A stretch of 64,000 nucleotides of DNA from positions 1,922,001-1,986,000 of the forward strand of contig NZ_SNWR01000002.1 of NCBI RefSeq assembly GCF_004362215.1, written 5' to 3'. Source of the stretch: Paractinoplanes brasiliensis (GTDB taxonomy: Bacteria > Actinomycetota > Actinomycetes > Mycobacteriales > Micromonosporaceae). Of this stretch, positions 1 through 9,999 are shown one piece after another. The position numbers were made by a program, and so were the translations under genes. The first letter of the stretch is position 1. Each line of letters starts with the position of its first letter. Below the pieces are notes generated by a model, which worked only from the letters and a program-made list of their open reading frames with translations, ran no database searches and was not told where the DNA came from.

Positions 1-79
1 CCACCGCGGCTCCCGTGCTCACATGAGCAGCCTCTCAGAGCAGGGGCAACTGTCATAGGCAAGCAGTAGTTTGGGTTTC
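1..79. other. 5' window edge, no gene seen
   Basis: Short noncoding lead-in to the DsbA-like gene. No convincing reading frame from a truncated upstream gene is visible, and there is no clear Shine-Dalgarno sequence just before the GTG at 80. Confidence 0.5.
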
Positions 80-679
80 GTGACGAACGTTGACTTCTAT
101 TTCGACCCGGCCTGCCCGTTCGCCTGGATCAGCTCGCGCTGGATTCTCGAGGTGGAGAAGCAGCGCGACCTTGACCTGCGTTTCCGCGTGATGAGCCTGT
201 ACGTGCTCAACGAGCACCGCGACATCGACGACTGGTACCGCGAGCTGGTCACCCGCGCCCTCGGTCCGGTTCGGGTGCTGACGGCCGCCGCTCAGCAGCA
301 CGGTGAGGGGGTGCTGCGCGATCTCTACACCGCGATGGGCACCCGCATTCACAACAAGCAGCAAAAAGACTTCGATGCGGTCGTACGGGAATCTCTGGCC
401 GAGGTGGGTCTGCCGGCCGAGCTGGCCACGGCGGCCGGCAGCACCGACTTCGACGAGGCGCTGCGCAAGAGCCACCACGAGGGCATGGACCCGGTCGGTG
501 ATGACGTCGGCACCCCGACCATCCATATCGACGGCGTGGCGTTCTTCGGCCCGGTGCTCAACAGCATCCCGCGCGGCGAGCAGGCGCTCAAGATCTTCGA
601 CGGCGCGGTGGCCCTGGCCGGGTACCCCGACTTCTTCGAGCTCAAGCGAACCCGTACGGGGGAATTGAAGTTCGACTGA
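80..679 (+). CDS. DsbA-family oxidoreductase (mycothiol-dependent nitroreductase-like)
   Basis: Thioredoxin-fold protein of about 199 residues. It opens with a beta strand and the active-site segment DPACPFAW, so the CXXC position reads C12-P-F-A15: the first Cys is present and the second is Ala. A cis-Pro-type segment (VGTPTIHIDG) lies near the C-terminus. Overall it resembles the Rv2466c-type DsbA proteins of actinobacteria, which use mycothiol for reduction. That link is family knowledge, and the single-Cys site suggests a glutaredoxin-like monothiol mechanism. I chose GTG at 80 (MTNVDFYF) rather than TTG at 71, because the fold begins there. The gene is convergent with the split-barrel gene, stop codons about 6 bp apart. 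Cytoplasmic. Confidence 0.85.
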   Translation: MTNVDFYFDPACPFAWISSRWILEVEKQRDLDLRFRVMSLYVLNEHRDIDDWYRELVTRALGPVRVLTAAAQQHGEGVLRDLYTAMGTRIHNKQQKDFDAVVRESLAEVGLPAELATAAGSTDFDEALRKSHHEGMDPVGDDVGTPTIHIDGVAFFGPVLNSIPRGEQALKIFDGAVALAGYPDFFELKRTRTGELKFD

Positions 680-685
680 TCCTTG

Positions 686-1108
686 TCAGGCCGCGAAGCG
701 GTTGACCTTGGCCGGGTGCAGGACGATCCGGGTCATGCCGGTGGTTCTCCACTCCGCGACGAGCGCCTGGTGGGCCGGGTCGGCCATGTCGTAGTAGCGG
801 TCGGCCAGCCGGGCTGCCAGGTCCGCCCCGTCGTCGTGCAGGCTGACCGTGCCCTCGACCGAGACCCAGTGCTCGGGTTCGCCGGCGGGGGCGGACACGA
901 CGACGGACGCTCGGGGCTGCTCGCGCAACTGCTTCAGCTTGGGTGCGCCGGGGTCGGAGAACATCTGCAGGGTGCCGTCGCCGGAGTGCTCGAACCACAC
1001 CGGTCGCGGCGCGGGCCAGCGGTCGCCGCGGGGTGCGACGGTCAGGAAGGCGTAGAGCGGACGGGCGAGCAGGGTCAGGTCCTCGTCACGGAACATGTGA
1101 TCAACCAT
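686..1108 (-). CDS. Pyridoxamine 5'-phosphate oxidase-like FMN/F420 split-barrel protein
   Basis: About 140 residues with the pattern of the PPOX-class split beta-barrel: an N-terminal LARPLYAFLTV strand, RPVWFEHSGDGTLQMFSD, the PRASVVVSAP strand, then EGTVSLHDDGA and a C-terminal RIVLHPAKVNRF. Family members bind FMN or F420 and reduce varied substrates or act as flavin sinks; the substrate here is unknown. ATG at 1108 is preferred over GTG at 1114. The gene is tail-to-tail with the DsbA-like gene, so the two are not co-transcribed. Confidence 0.85.
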   Translation of the reverse strand: MVDHMFRDEDLTLLARPLYAFLTVAPRGDRWPAPRPVWFEHSGDGTLQMFSDPGAPKLKQLREQPRASVVVSAPAGEPEHWVSVEGTVSLHDDGADLAARLADRYYDMADPAHQALVAEWRTTGMTRIVLHPAKVNRFAA

Positions 1109-1169
1109 AGGCACGAGGCCCGGCTCTTCCTGACGGCGGGAGGGCCGGGCCTCGTACGGGGGAACGGTT

Positions 1170-4100
1170 TTACGGGGTTTCGGCGGTGTGCAGGGCCGCG
1201 ACCTCGGCGTCGGTGAACGCGCGGTTGAAGGCGTGCACCTGGTCGACCGAGCCCGACCAGTAGTCGGTCTTGTTGCCCGACCACTTGGCGCGGCCCACCG
1301 ACAGCGGGCCGGTGCTGACCACGTCCGGGCCGGCCGGCACGGCAGCCACCCGCTTGCCGTCGACGAACAGCCGGATCTCGCCGGTGGCGTGGTCGCGCAC
1401 TCCGACGAGGTGATACCAGCGGTTCAGCTCGGGCGTGGTCTCCAGCCGGGCCCGGTTGCCGCCGGGGGTGCTGAAGGCGAACGCGCCCTGCCCGTACTGC
1501 AGGTAGAACGGGTTCTCGCGGGCCCGGCCGTCCTGGCTGACCGCGGTCGCGTAGTTGCCGGGCAGCTTGTCCAGCGTCACCCACGCCGCGATCGTGTAGT
1601 CCTTCGTCGTGTCGACGACCGGCGCCTTGGTGTCGGCCGAGTCGCCGTCGCCGTCGAACTTCAGCGCCGAGCCCTTGACGCCGGGCGTCCACGCCGTGTC
1701 ACCGGTCAGGGTCAGGTCGGCGCGGCTTCCGCTGCTGTCGCGAGCGGTCGTGCCTTCACCCTCGTCCAGCTTCCAGTCCCCGCGGCCGGGGAACGTGGCG
1801 TCCGACGCCGCCTGGGCGCCTGCCTTGATCACCTTGGCGTTGACGGCCCGTACGGGGGCGGGGTCGACCTTGATCTCCCGGCGGTCGTACGTCCAGAGCC
1901 CGTTGAGTTCCGTCTCCAGGTCGGTGATCTGGGTGTAGACCGACCCGGACAGCTCCGCCCCGGCCGCCTCGAGGTAGAAGCGCTCGGTGTTGTCGACGTA
2001 CTTCGCGGTCAGCGCGGCCTTGTCGGCGACCCCGCTGTAGATGACGGCCGGCGGGCCGGGCCACATGTGCCCCGGGGTGCGCAGCGTGAAGCCGCCGTGC
2101 TCGCCGTCCATCGCGATGCGGGTGGCGTCCGGGTACGGCGGGTCGTTGTTGACGTAGTCGTGGTGGTCGATCACCTCGCCCTTGCCCGAGTCACCCTTGG
2201 AGGAGCAGCAGTTCACCCCGCTGTGCGCGTTCAGGATGCGGGACGGGTCGGCCGCCTTGGTCTCCTCGGCGATGCGCCCGGTCTCCTCCCGGTTCCATTC
2301 GCCCCAGCCCTCGTTGAACACGATCCAGCCGATGATCGACGGGTAGCTGTGCAGCTGCCGCATCATTTCGCGGCCCTGGCTGAGGAACGCCTGCTGGCCG
2401 GTCGTGTTGTTGATGTCGGCCGACACGAAGTCCTGCCAGACCAGCAGGCCCAGTTCGTCGGCGTGGCGGTAGAAGCGGGCCGATTCGACCTTGATGTGCT
2501 TGCGGACGGCGTTGAAGCCGAGCTTCTTCGTCTCGACCAGGTCGAACTTGAGCGCCGCGTCGCTGGGCTGGGTGTACAGGCCGTCCGGCCAGAAGCCCTG
2601 GTCGAGCGTGGCCAGCGAGAAGATCGGCTTGCCGTTGAGCACGAGCTTGGGGAAGCCGCCGACCTTCTCCACCTCGACGGTGCGCAGACCGAAGTAACTA
2701 CGTACGGCGTCCTTGCCCTGCTTGACGTCGAGGTCGTAGAGGTAAGGGTTGTCCGGGCTCCACAGCTGCGGCTTGCTGACCTTCAAAGTCAGCGGCGTGT
2801 TGGGCGAGCCGGTGACAGTGCCGACTTCTTTGCCCCTTCTGTCGTACGCGGTGGCGGTGACCTTGGCGGTGGAAGTGGAGTTCACCTGCACCGTGACGGA
2901 GGTGAGCGTGGGAGTGGTGACCACGGCGTCGATGCCGCCCGGCACAACCGGCTCCATCCACACCGTCTGCCAGATGCCCGAGGAGGGCTCGTAGACGATG
3001 CCCTGCGGGTTGAGCGACTGCTTGCCCTTGGGCTGGTTCGGGCCGGTGACGTCGGTGACGCCGACGATGATCTCCTGCTGGCCGCTGCGCTTGAGGGCGT
3101 CGGTGATGTCGGCCGTGAAAGCGGTGTAGCCGCCGGTGTGCTCGGTGACCAGCTTGCCGTTGACCCAGACCTTGGCCTGGTAGTCGACGGCGCCGAAGTT
3201 CAGCTTGACCCGCTTGTTCTTCCAGCCCCCCGGCACGGTGACCAGCTTGCGGTAGAACATGTGGTCCTCGCGCCGCTCGAGGCCGGACAGCTGCGACTCG
3301 ACCGGGAACGGCACGGTGATCTTCTCGGCCAGCTTCTTGCCGAAGACCGGCTGTTCGCCCGCCTCGGCCCCGGCGAACTCCCACGGCCCGTTCAGGTTGA
3401 GCCAGTCCTTGCGGACCAGCTGCGGGCGCGGGTACTCGGGCAGCGGCTTGTTCGGGTTGAGCTTCTCGCCCCACGGGGTCAGCAGCCGGTGCGCCGAGTT
3501 GTTGACGGCGGTCCGCTGGAACTCCGGAACCGTCTCGCCGCCGACGACCAGGCCGCCCGTGCCGTCGTAGCCGACGCGCACCCGCTGACCCTTCTGCACC
3601 GGGGCGCCCAGCGTGAGGACGAGCTTCTTGCTGCCCTCGCGCTTGGCCGACCTGACCGGGAACGGGGTGGTGTCGACCTCGACCTTGGCCTTCTGCGCGA
3701 ACTGCCCGACAGCGGACACCGTGCCGTCGAACTCGGCGGTCACCTTGGTGCCGCTCTTGTCGGCCGTGAACGCCACCGGGAAGACCTGGAAGCCGTCCGG
3801 CGGGGTGAACGCCGACTCCGGCACGATCTGCTTGGCCAGCCCGGCGCCGGCCCAGCGCAGGAACAGGTTCGCGCCGCCGACGTCCTGGAACAGCTCGATG
3901 CGTACGGTGTGGGCCTCGCCGGCCACGAGGCGTACGGGGGCGCTGGTCTGTTCGACGTCCCAGTCGCCGACCCAGTGGTCGATCACCGGCTGCTCGTCGA
4001 GGTAGAAGCGGAACCCGTTGTCGCCGATCATCGAGAAGGTGTAGTCACCGGTGGCCGGGGCCGTGAGCTTGCCGGTCCAGCGGGCGGTGGTGTGCTCGCT

Positions 4101-4331
4101 GCGGCCGGTCAGCGTCTGGAACGTGGCGTCCAGCCCGGGCAGGTCGACGTTCGGGTCGAGCACCGTGCCGCCGAGCTCGGCGAAGTCGCGGGCGCCGGGC
4201 GCCGACATCCGGAAGTACTCGCCCTTGAGGCCATGAACGGTCACGGCGGCCTGGGCGGGACCGGGGACCGAGAGGATGGAAGTTATCAGCAGGAGGGCGA
4301 GCAGGAGGGGTCGCACGGGCGATCGCGGCAT
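1170..4331 (-). CDS. Secreted glycoside hydrolase family 2 enzyme with PA14 and LamG domains
   Basis: About 1053 residues. A Sec signal peptide (leucine-rich core, likely cut after PAQA near residue 28) is followed by a PA14-like module (about 35-165, GDNGFRFYLD), a beta-sandwich stretch, and the GH2 sugar-binding, immunoglobulin-like and TIM-barrel parts (about 300-830). The likely acid/base is E673 in FNEGWGEWN; E744 in MDGEHGGF is a candidate nucleophile. The C-terminal 180 residues form a LamG/concanavalin-like domain. The enzyme probably cleaves beta-galactosides, mannosides or glucuronides of plant polymers outside the cell; substrate not resolvable by eye. Start 4331 follows a GAAAGGA ribosome site. 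The upstream inverted repeat at 4433-4448 may control it. Confidence 0.88.
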   Translation of the reverse strand: MPRSPVRPLLLALLLITSILSVPGPAQAAVTVHGLKGEYFRMSAPGARDFAELGGTVLDPNVDLPGLDATFQTLTGRSEHTTARWTGKLTAPATGDYTFSMIGDNGFRFYLDEQPVIDHWVGDWDVEQTSAPVRLVAGEAHTVRIELFQDVGGANLFLRWAGAGLAKQIVPESAFTPPDGFQVFPVAFTADKSGTKVTAEFDGTVSAVGQFAQKAKVEVDTTPFPVRSAKREGSKKLVLTLGAPVQKGQRVRVGYDGTGGLVVGGETVPEFQRTAVNNSAHRLLTPWGEKLNPNKPLPEYPRPQLVRKDWLNLNGPWEFAGAEAGEQPVFGKKLAEKITVPFPVESQLSGLERREDHMFYRKLVTVPGGWKNKRVKLNFGAVDYQAKVWVNGKLVTEHTGGYTAFTADITDALKRSGQQEIIVGVTDVTGPNQPKGKQSLNPQGIVYEPSSGIWQTVWMEPVVPGGIDAVVTTPTLTSVTVQVNSTSTAKVTATAYDRRGKEVGTVTGSPNTPLTLKVSKPQLWSPDNPYLYDLDVKQGKDAVRSYFGLRTVEVEKVGGFPKLVLNGKPIFSLATLDQGFWPDGLYTQPSDAALKFDLVETKKLGFNAVRKHIKVESARFYRHADELGLLVWQDFVSADINNTTGQQAFLSQGREMMRQLHSYPSIIGWIVFNEGWGEWNREETGRIAEETKAADPSRILNAHSGVNCCSSKGDSGKGEVIDHHDYVNNDPPYPDATRIAMDGEHGGFTLRTPGHMWPGPPAVIYSGVADKAALTAKYVDNTERFYLEAAGAELSGSVYTQITDLETELNGLWTYDRREIKVDPAPVRAVNAKVIKAGAQAASDATFPGRGDWKLDEGEGTTARDSSGSRADLTLTGDTAWTPGVKGSALKFDGDGDSADTKAPVVDTTKDYTIAAWVTLDKLPGNYATAVSQDGRARENPFYLQYGQGAFAFSTPGGNRARLETTPELNRWYHLVGVRDHATGEIRLFVDGKRVAAVPAGPDVVSTGPLSVGRAKWSGNKTDYWSGSVDQVHAFNRAFTDAEVAALHTAETP

Positions 4332-4432
4332 CGAGTGTTTCCTTTCGATCAACGGCGCGTTGCGACCACATTGAGGCATCGAAATGTGTTATGTCAACAG
4401 AACAAAACACGTCCGGACATATTCGCTACTGA

Positions 4433-4448
4433 GGTTGCACGAGCAACC
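4433..4448. promoter_or_regulatory. Inverted repeat GGTTGC-N4-GCAACC, candidate operator
   Basis: Perfect 6-bp arms around ACGA, about 100 bp upstream of the GH2 start and 60 bp upstream of the divergent sigma gene. It resembles the half-sites of LacI-family sugar regulators, so GH2 is the likelier target. Inference only. Confidence 0.4.
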
Positions 4449-4509
4449 GTGTGACCGCCGTCACAGTGTTTGGTGATCCATGGCGGGCGCCGCCGTCGTC
4501 TGACCGGAT

Positions 4510-5055
4510 GTGAGAGTGACCGAGCTGGACGAGGAGCACCTGTTGCGGCGCGTCGCACGGGCCGACCGGGCCGCGTTCGACGAGCTGTACCGGCGGACGT
4601 CGCCGTGGCTCGCCCTGCGGCTGCGCCGGCGCTGCTCCGACGACGGGATGGTCGCCGAGGTCATGCAGGACACGTACCTCGCCGTCTGGCGCGCCGCCGG
4701 CTCGTTCACCGGCCTGCAGGGCGGGGGCAGCGCGGCCGGCTGGCTCTGGACCATCGCGGCCCGCCGGCTCGTCGACGCGATGCGTAAACGGGCGCGCCAC
4801 CCGGAAACCCCGTCCGAGGAGCTTCCCGTACGCAGCACGCCCGCCGCCGAGGACGAAGCGCTGGCCGGCTCGATCGGCGACGAGGTCGGCGCCGCGCTGT
4901 CCCGGCTCGCCCCCGAACTGCGGGCGGTGCTGCACGCGATGGTGCTCGACGGGCTGACCGTACGGGAAACCTCGATCCTCCTCGGCCTGCCCGAGGGAAC
5001 CGTGAAGAGCAGGGCCCGGCGCGCCCGGACCACCTTGAAGGAGGCCCTGTCGTGA
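4510..5055 (+). CDS. ECF-type RNA polymerase sigma factor (operon 1)
   Basis: 181 residues with a sigma-70 region 2 (AFDELYRRTSPWLALRLRR, then VMQDTYLAVWR) and a region 4 helix-turn-helix (TVRETSILLGLPEGTVKSR). It lacks region 3, as ECF sigma factors do. The GTG at 4510 is used; a second GTG at 4516 is possible. It overlaps the next gene by 4 bp (GTGA), and that gene encodes a zinc-finger anti-sigma factor, a classic sigma/anti-sigma pair. The downstream ABC genes are presumably a target of the pair. Very similar in plan to the operon at 16.2-20.0 kb. Confidence 0.93.
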   Translation: MRVTELDEEHLLRRVARADRAAFDELYRRTSPWLALRLRRRCSDDGMVAEVMQDTYLAVWRAAGSFTGLQGGGSAAGWLWTIAARRLVDAMRKRARHPETPSEELPVRSTPAAEDEALAGSIGDEVGAALSRLAPELRAVLHAMVLDGLTVRETSILLGLPEGTVKSRARRARTTLKEALS

Positions 5056-5849
5056 GCACGCACCTTCCGGCCGGCTCGCTGGCCGCCTACGCCGCCGGGG
5101 ACCCGGCCCTCGACGACACCGCCCTGTGGACGATCGAGGTGCACCTGGAGAACTGCGCCGACTGCCGCGCGCACCTCGCCGACCTGGTCCCGCCGCCGCT
5201 GACCGCGCTGCTCGACGAGGTGCAGGTGATGATCGACAGGGGGGTGCGCACGGGTCCCGAACCGGACCCCGGAAGTGCCTGGCGTCGCCTCGCACACCGC
5301 TGGGTCGCCTGGGAGGTGCTCCCGTGGCTGGTCACCATCTGCGCCGCCGTCGTCGCCGCGTTCGCGCTCGACCGGACGTTCCCGCAGCGGCCGTCGATGG
5401 TGCTGCTGCTGGCGCCGGTCGCCCCGCTCGCGGGCATGCTGGTGGCCTGGTCCCGCCGTACGGATCCGGGCTGGGAGATCGTGGCGGGCACCGCCCGTGC
5501 GGGCCTGGAGCTGCTGCTGCGCCGTACGACGGTGATCCTCGCGGTCGTGCTGCCGCCGCTGGCCCTGGCCGGTTGGAGCCTGCGCATGTCCCCGGCCCTG
5601 TGGCTGCTGCCCGCCCTCACCTTCACGGCGGCGACCCTGCTGCTCGGCGGCCGGATCGGGGTCGTACCGGCGGCCTCGATCCTGAGTGGCGCCTGGTTCC
5701 TGGCCGTCGTCACCCCCGCCGTCGTCACCTCGGACATCCCCGTGCTCATCGAGCCGGCCAGCGCACCCGGCTGGGCCGTGGCCGCTGTCGCCGGCACGGC
5801 CCTGGCGATCTGGCGGGCCGGCGACCACCGGCGCGTCACCCCTCGGTGA
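5052..5849 (+). CDS. Zinc-finger (zf-HC2) anti-sigma factor with multi-span membrane domain
   Basis: 265 residues. The N-terminal 45 residues carry the zinc-binding anti-sigma motif H-x3-C-x2-C (VHLENCADC). About six hydrophobic segments follow (for example WLVTICAAVVAAFAL and VVLPPLALAGWSL), so the sigma-binding part is cytoplasmic and tethered. It most likely holds the upstream sigma factor inactive until a membrane signal arrives. Six spans are more than the single span usual for anti-sigma factors, suggesting the membrane part is itself a sensor. The stop codon lies inside a short tandem repeat (5838-5904). Confidence 0.85.
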   Translation: MSTHLPAGSLAAYAAGDPALDDTALWTIEVHLENCADCRAHLADLVPPPLTALLDEVQVMIDRGVRTGPEPDPGSAWRRLAHRWVAWEVLPWLVTICAAVVAAFALDRTFPQRPSMVLLLAPVAPLAGMLVAWSRRTDPGWEIVAGTARAGLELLLRRTTVILAVVLPPLALAGWSLRMSPALWLLPALTFTAATLLLGGRIGVVPAASILSGAWFLAVVTPAVVTSDIPVLIEPASAPGWAVAAVAGTALAIWRAGDHRRVTPR

Positions 5850-5904
5850 CACCACACCCCTCGGTGACACCACGCCCGTCGGTACACGTCACCCCCTCGG
5901 TAGA
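5838..5904 (+). repeat. Short tandem repeat across the anti-sigma stop codon
   Basis: Two identical 16-nt copies (5838-5853 and 5856-5871, core ACCCCTCGGTGACACC), followed by two degenerate copies near 5873 and 5891, at a spacing of about 18 nt. The first copy contains the anti-sigma stop codon, and the array fills the gap to the ABC ATPase gene. Confidence 0.75.
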
Positions 5905-5923
5905 TGGAGGAACATTGGTACGC

Positions 5924-6708
<785 letters not shown>

Positions 6709-6712
<4 letters not shown>

Positions 6713-8064
6713 GGCGGATGATCGGCATCGAGCTGCGCCGCTCCAACGCGCTCACCCTGGTGCTGCTGATCGTGGGGGCGACCGTCGCCGCGCTGGCCCT
6801 GTCCGGCAACGACTGGCACACCACCTGGACACGTCTGTCCTACATGCACGGATCCGCCCTGTTCCTCCTCCTCCCGCTGGCCGTTGCCGGTGGCGCCGTG
6901 CTCGGCCGCCGCGAGAAGCGCACCCGGGCCGACGAGCTGATCGCCAGCACCGGGCGGCCCAAGGCACAGCGGCTGCTGCCCGGCCTGCTCGCGCTGGGCG
7001 TTGCCGCCGCCCTGGCCCACGGGATCGCTTTCGCCGCCGCCGGGATCCTGCCCGCGGTGACCGGAAGCTACGCCGGCGTCACGGCGCTGCTGTGGCCGCT
7101 CACCGGGATGGTCGCCATGCTCGGCGGCGTCTGGCTGGGCCTGGCGGCCGGCCGGGCGTGGGCCTCGCCGCTGGTGCCGCCACTGGTCGCCGTGCTCGCC
7201 CTGTTCGCGCAGCTCGGCCTGTCCGAGGCCGGCGGTCCCGGTGGGAGCTCGCCGCTGCGCAACCTCTCGTTTCTTTCCCAACCCCCCTCGTACGACTGGG
7301 AGATGATCGCCCCGGCGGTGCTGCTCGGCTGGACCGTCCTCGGGCTCGGCCTGGCCGGCGCCGGCTACCTGCTGGCCACCGGCCGTTCCTGGATGCCCCG
7401 GGTGGCCGCGGTCGCGGTGCTGGGCGTGGCCGGGACCATCGCCGCGGCGGTGCCGGGCACGGAGCAGAAGGACCACTTCCGCGTCGACGCCGGCGCGCAG
7501 AAACTGGTGTGTGCCGACGGCGCGCCGCAGGTGTGCGTGACGGCGGTCCACGCGTACGTTCTGGACGACGCGGCGCCGCAGGTCCGCAAGGCGATGCAAC
7601 TGCTCGCGAAGCTGCCCGGCGCCCCCACCCGGGCCGCCGAATGGCGCGCCGACAAGGTCTACAACTTCGGCGATTCGGACTGGATGACCGGCGGCACCAC
7701 GCCTCCCGAGCCCGGCACGCTGGCCTTCGACCTCGTGCTGGACGACAACAAGATCAGTGACGCGCTGGTCGAGAACATCGTCGTCGGCGCCGGCACCTAC
7801 TGGAACGGCTGCCAGGACGGCTGGGACACCGTCGCCGGGCGCGCGGCAGGGGCCTGGCTGATGGGCACCGACAAGCTCGACGGGGTGGAGGACGGCTCCG
7901 AGCGCGACCCCGAGGCGCAGCAGCAGGTGCAGACGGTCCTCGCCGCCCTGCGCGCGGCGCCCGAGAAGGAGCAGGTGCGGCGGGTCGCCGCGATGCGGGA
8001 CGCCGCGCTGAGCTGCGAAGACGTCGACCAGGTCGCCATCCTCACCGGCAAGGCGTCGACGTGA
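6709..8064 (+). CDS. ABC transporter membrane protein with large extracytoplasmic C-terminal domain
   Basis: 451 residues. About six membrane segments occupy the first 260 residues (LTLVLLIVGATVAAL, LLLPLAVAGGAVLG and others), followed by a soluble region of about 190 residues with several Cys residues that probably lies outside the membrane. The soluble part has an acidic, helix-rich character and no motif I recognise. Overlaps at both ends (ATGA with the ATPase, GTGA with the next gene) indicate translational coupling. Substrate unknown. Confidence 0.8.
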
Positions 8065-8675
8065 TGCGCTGGCTCACCCTGTACGCCCGCTCCCGGCGCC
8101 TACCCCTGGCGATCCTGCTGTCGGTCGCCGCGGTCGCGCTCACCTGGGCCGGTTGGGGCCTGTTCACCGACCGGCGCGAGATCAATCAGAGCCTCGCGGT
8201 GCTGACCGTCCTGCTCGCGCTGGCCCCGCTGATCCCGACCATGGCCGGCGACGACGACTCGCTGGAATCGGGAGTGGCGCTCAACTGGCCGCCCCGCCGG
8301 GCGCTGCACGTGCTCGCCTTCGCCGCCGTCGTGTCGGTGCCGCTGCTGGCCAGCGCGGCCACCGGCGCCTGGTTCGGCCCGGCCGGCGTGCTGCTGCGCG
8401 ACGTGGCCGCGCTGGCCGGCCTGATCGCCCTCGGGGTCGCCCTGTTCGGCATCCGCCTGAGCTGGCAGCTGCCGGTCTGCTGGACCGTCCTGCAGATGCT
8501 GTTCGGCAACCTGGCCGAGCCGGGCTGGCGGGAAGCGCCGTTCCTGCTGTTCCAACCGGCGTCGAGCAAACCCGCCGCGGCGGCCGCGATCGCGCTGATC
8601 GTCGCCGGTGTGCTGGCCTACGCCTGGCGGGTCGGCCCGCGCACCGCCCCGGCCGAGGTCGCGTTCGGTCAGTAG
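8061..8675 (+). CDS. ABC transporter-associated membrane protein
   Basis: 204 residues with about six hydrophobic segments (AILLSVAAVALTWAGW, LAVLTVLLALAPLIP and others) and a polar linker GDDDSLESG. It is the last gene of operon 1 and likely the second membrane half of the transporter. GTG at 8061 overlaps the previous stop codon; the ATG at 8064 is an equally good start. It overlaps the end of the opposite-strand gene at 8669 by 7 bp. Confidence 0.75.
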   Translation: MMRWLTLYARSRRLPLAILLSVAAVALTWAGWGLFTDRREINQSLAVLTVLLALAPLIPTMAGDDDSLESGVALNWPPRRALHVLAFAAVVSVPLLASAATGAWFGPAGVLLRDVAALAGLIALGVALFGIRLSWQLPVCWTVLQMLFGNLAEPGWREAPFLLFQPASSKPAAAAAIALIVAGVLAYAWRVGPRTAPAEVAFGQ

Positions 8676-9982
8676 GCCTTGCGGCTGATGCTGTAACGCA
8701 GCGTGAGGAACGGCAGCCCGTACAGGGAAAAGGCATGCTCGGCGCGGAGCTCGCCGTCCACCGTGTACACGTCGAGACGCTCGGAGAAACCGGGCACGAC
8801 GAGCGTCGTCATCTCGCGGCTGCCCGAATCGATGAAGCTCAGATAGTGGCCCGGGTGGGCGAGCTCGCTGCTGCTGGTCAGCACGAGCCCGCCACCCGGG
8901 CGGGGCAGCGGCAGCAGCGTGGCCGTGAAATTGCCCTGCGGCACCGGGAACCCGACGCTCACATAACCCCGGCCGTCGTGCCGGTACGTCGTGTAGATGC
9001 CCACATAGATCGGCTTGTCGGTGTCGGCGAAAGAGCGGATCCACCCCCGTACGCCGATCAGGTCGTCGCCGTCCGGGGTGATCGTGTCGATGCGGCTGCG
9101 CACGCCGCGCAGCGTCTCCCGCTGGTTCATCGGCACGTTGGCCTGGCCCAGCGGCTGCGCGACCAGGCTGCGGTAGAGCAGATAACCCGGCCGGACCCAG
9201 AGCCTCCACTCCGGCACGATGTCGAGCTTGAACCGGGTCGTGCGCTCATAGAATTCCCGTACGAGGGGGTCGACGCCCGCCGGATCGAACTGCGGCCCGG
9301 CCAGGTCGTCGAGCGACGCGACGATCCCCACGTCCTGCGCGTCGGCCACGTACCTGCCCCCGACCACATCGGCCAGGGCTCGCACATAATCCGTGCCGAC
9401 ATATCCCGTACGGGCCTCCAGCGGCACCACGAACGGCAACTCCTCGGCGGTGGCGCTCTCGGCCAGCAGATCCACCTGCGGATCGCGGAACAGCAGCGCC
9501 GACAACACCCGGAAACCGACCACCGCGCTCGCCGCGACCGCACCCGGGTTCGGGTCCTTTCTCAGGCGCCAGGCCGCTCCCGCTGCCAGGCCGACGACCG
9601 GGCCGAGCACAACCTTCTGCGGACGCAGCCCGAGCGCCCCGGCCACCGTGCCCGCGGCCAGAGCCACCGGCATCGGGCCCGCCTTGCCCACCCAGCCGGC
9701 CTGAGCGGCGATCGCCCCGCTCATGATGACGCGCGACCACCAGGGCGGCACCTCGTTCGGTTTCTGACGCGCCCGGGCGAGGGCCTCGGTCGCGGCCAGA
9801 GCCACCGCCCCGGCAACCGCGGCCGTAGCCTGCCTTTTCAGCGTGCTCCCGGCCGGCGCTGAGGCCCGCCGCCGGCTCAACATCCCTCCGGCCGGCGCTG
9901 AGGCCCGCCGCCTGCGGCTCAACGCGGCGCCGGCCAGCGCCCCCACTGCAGCAGAAAACGCAATCCCCGCAGCTCTGCTCAT
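8669..9982 (-). CDS. Conserved hypothetical protein, Gly/Ala-rich N-terminus
   Basis: About 437 residues, no family recognised. The first 180 residues are Ala/Gly-rich with hydrophobic stretches and two copies of an RRRASAPAG motif, suggesting membrane association. The C-terminal 220 residues are predicted soluble and beta-rich (IYVGIYTTYRHDGRGYVSVGF). The open frame extends to 10063, but its extra 27 codons match the C-terminal end of a decayed alpha/beta hydrolase (QPQAVVDVLLDAA), so I place the start at the ATG at 9982 (MSRAAGIAF). Confidence 0.65.
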   Translation of the reverse strand: MSRAAGIAFSAAVGALAGAALSRRRRASAPAGGMLSRRRASAPAGSTLKRQATAAVAGAVALAATEALARARQKPNEVPPWWSRVIMSGAIAAQAGWVGKAGPMPVALAAGTVAGALGLRPQKVVLGPVVGLAAGAAWRLRKDPNPGAVAASAVVGFRVLSALLFRDPQVDLLAESATAEELPFVVPLEARTGYVGTDYVRALADVVGGRYVADAQDVGIVASLDDLAGPQFDPAGVDPLVREFYERTTRFKLDIVPEWRLWVRPGYLLYRSLVAQPLGQANVPMNQRETLRGVRSRIDTITPDGDDLIGVRGWIRSFADTDKPIYVGIYTTYRHDGRGYVSVGFPVPQGNFTATLLPLPRPGGGLVLTSSSELAHPGHYLSFIDSGSREMTTLVVPGFSERLDVYTVDGELRAEHAFSLYGLPFLTLRYSISRKAY

Positions 9983-9999
9983 CAGCGCATGGTAGTCAC

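Noticed and set aside
1188..4454. 1088-codon open frame on the plus strand opposite the GH2 gene
   Set aside because: Val/Arg/Gly/Asp-rich shadow typical of the antisense frame in high-GC DNA; the minus strand has signal peptide, domains and ribosome site.
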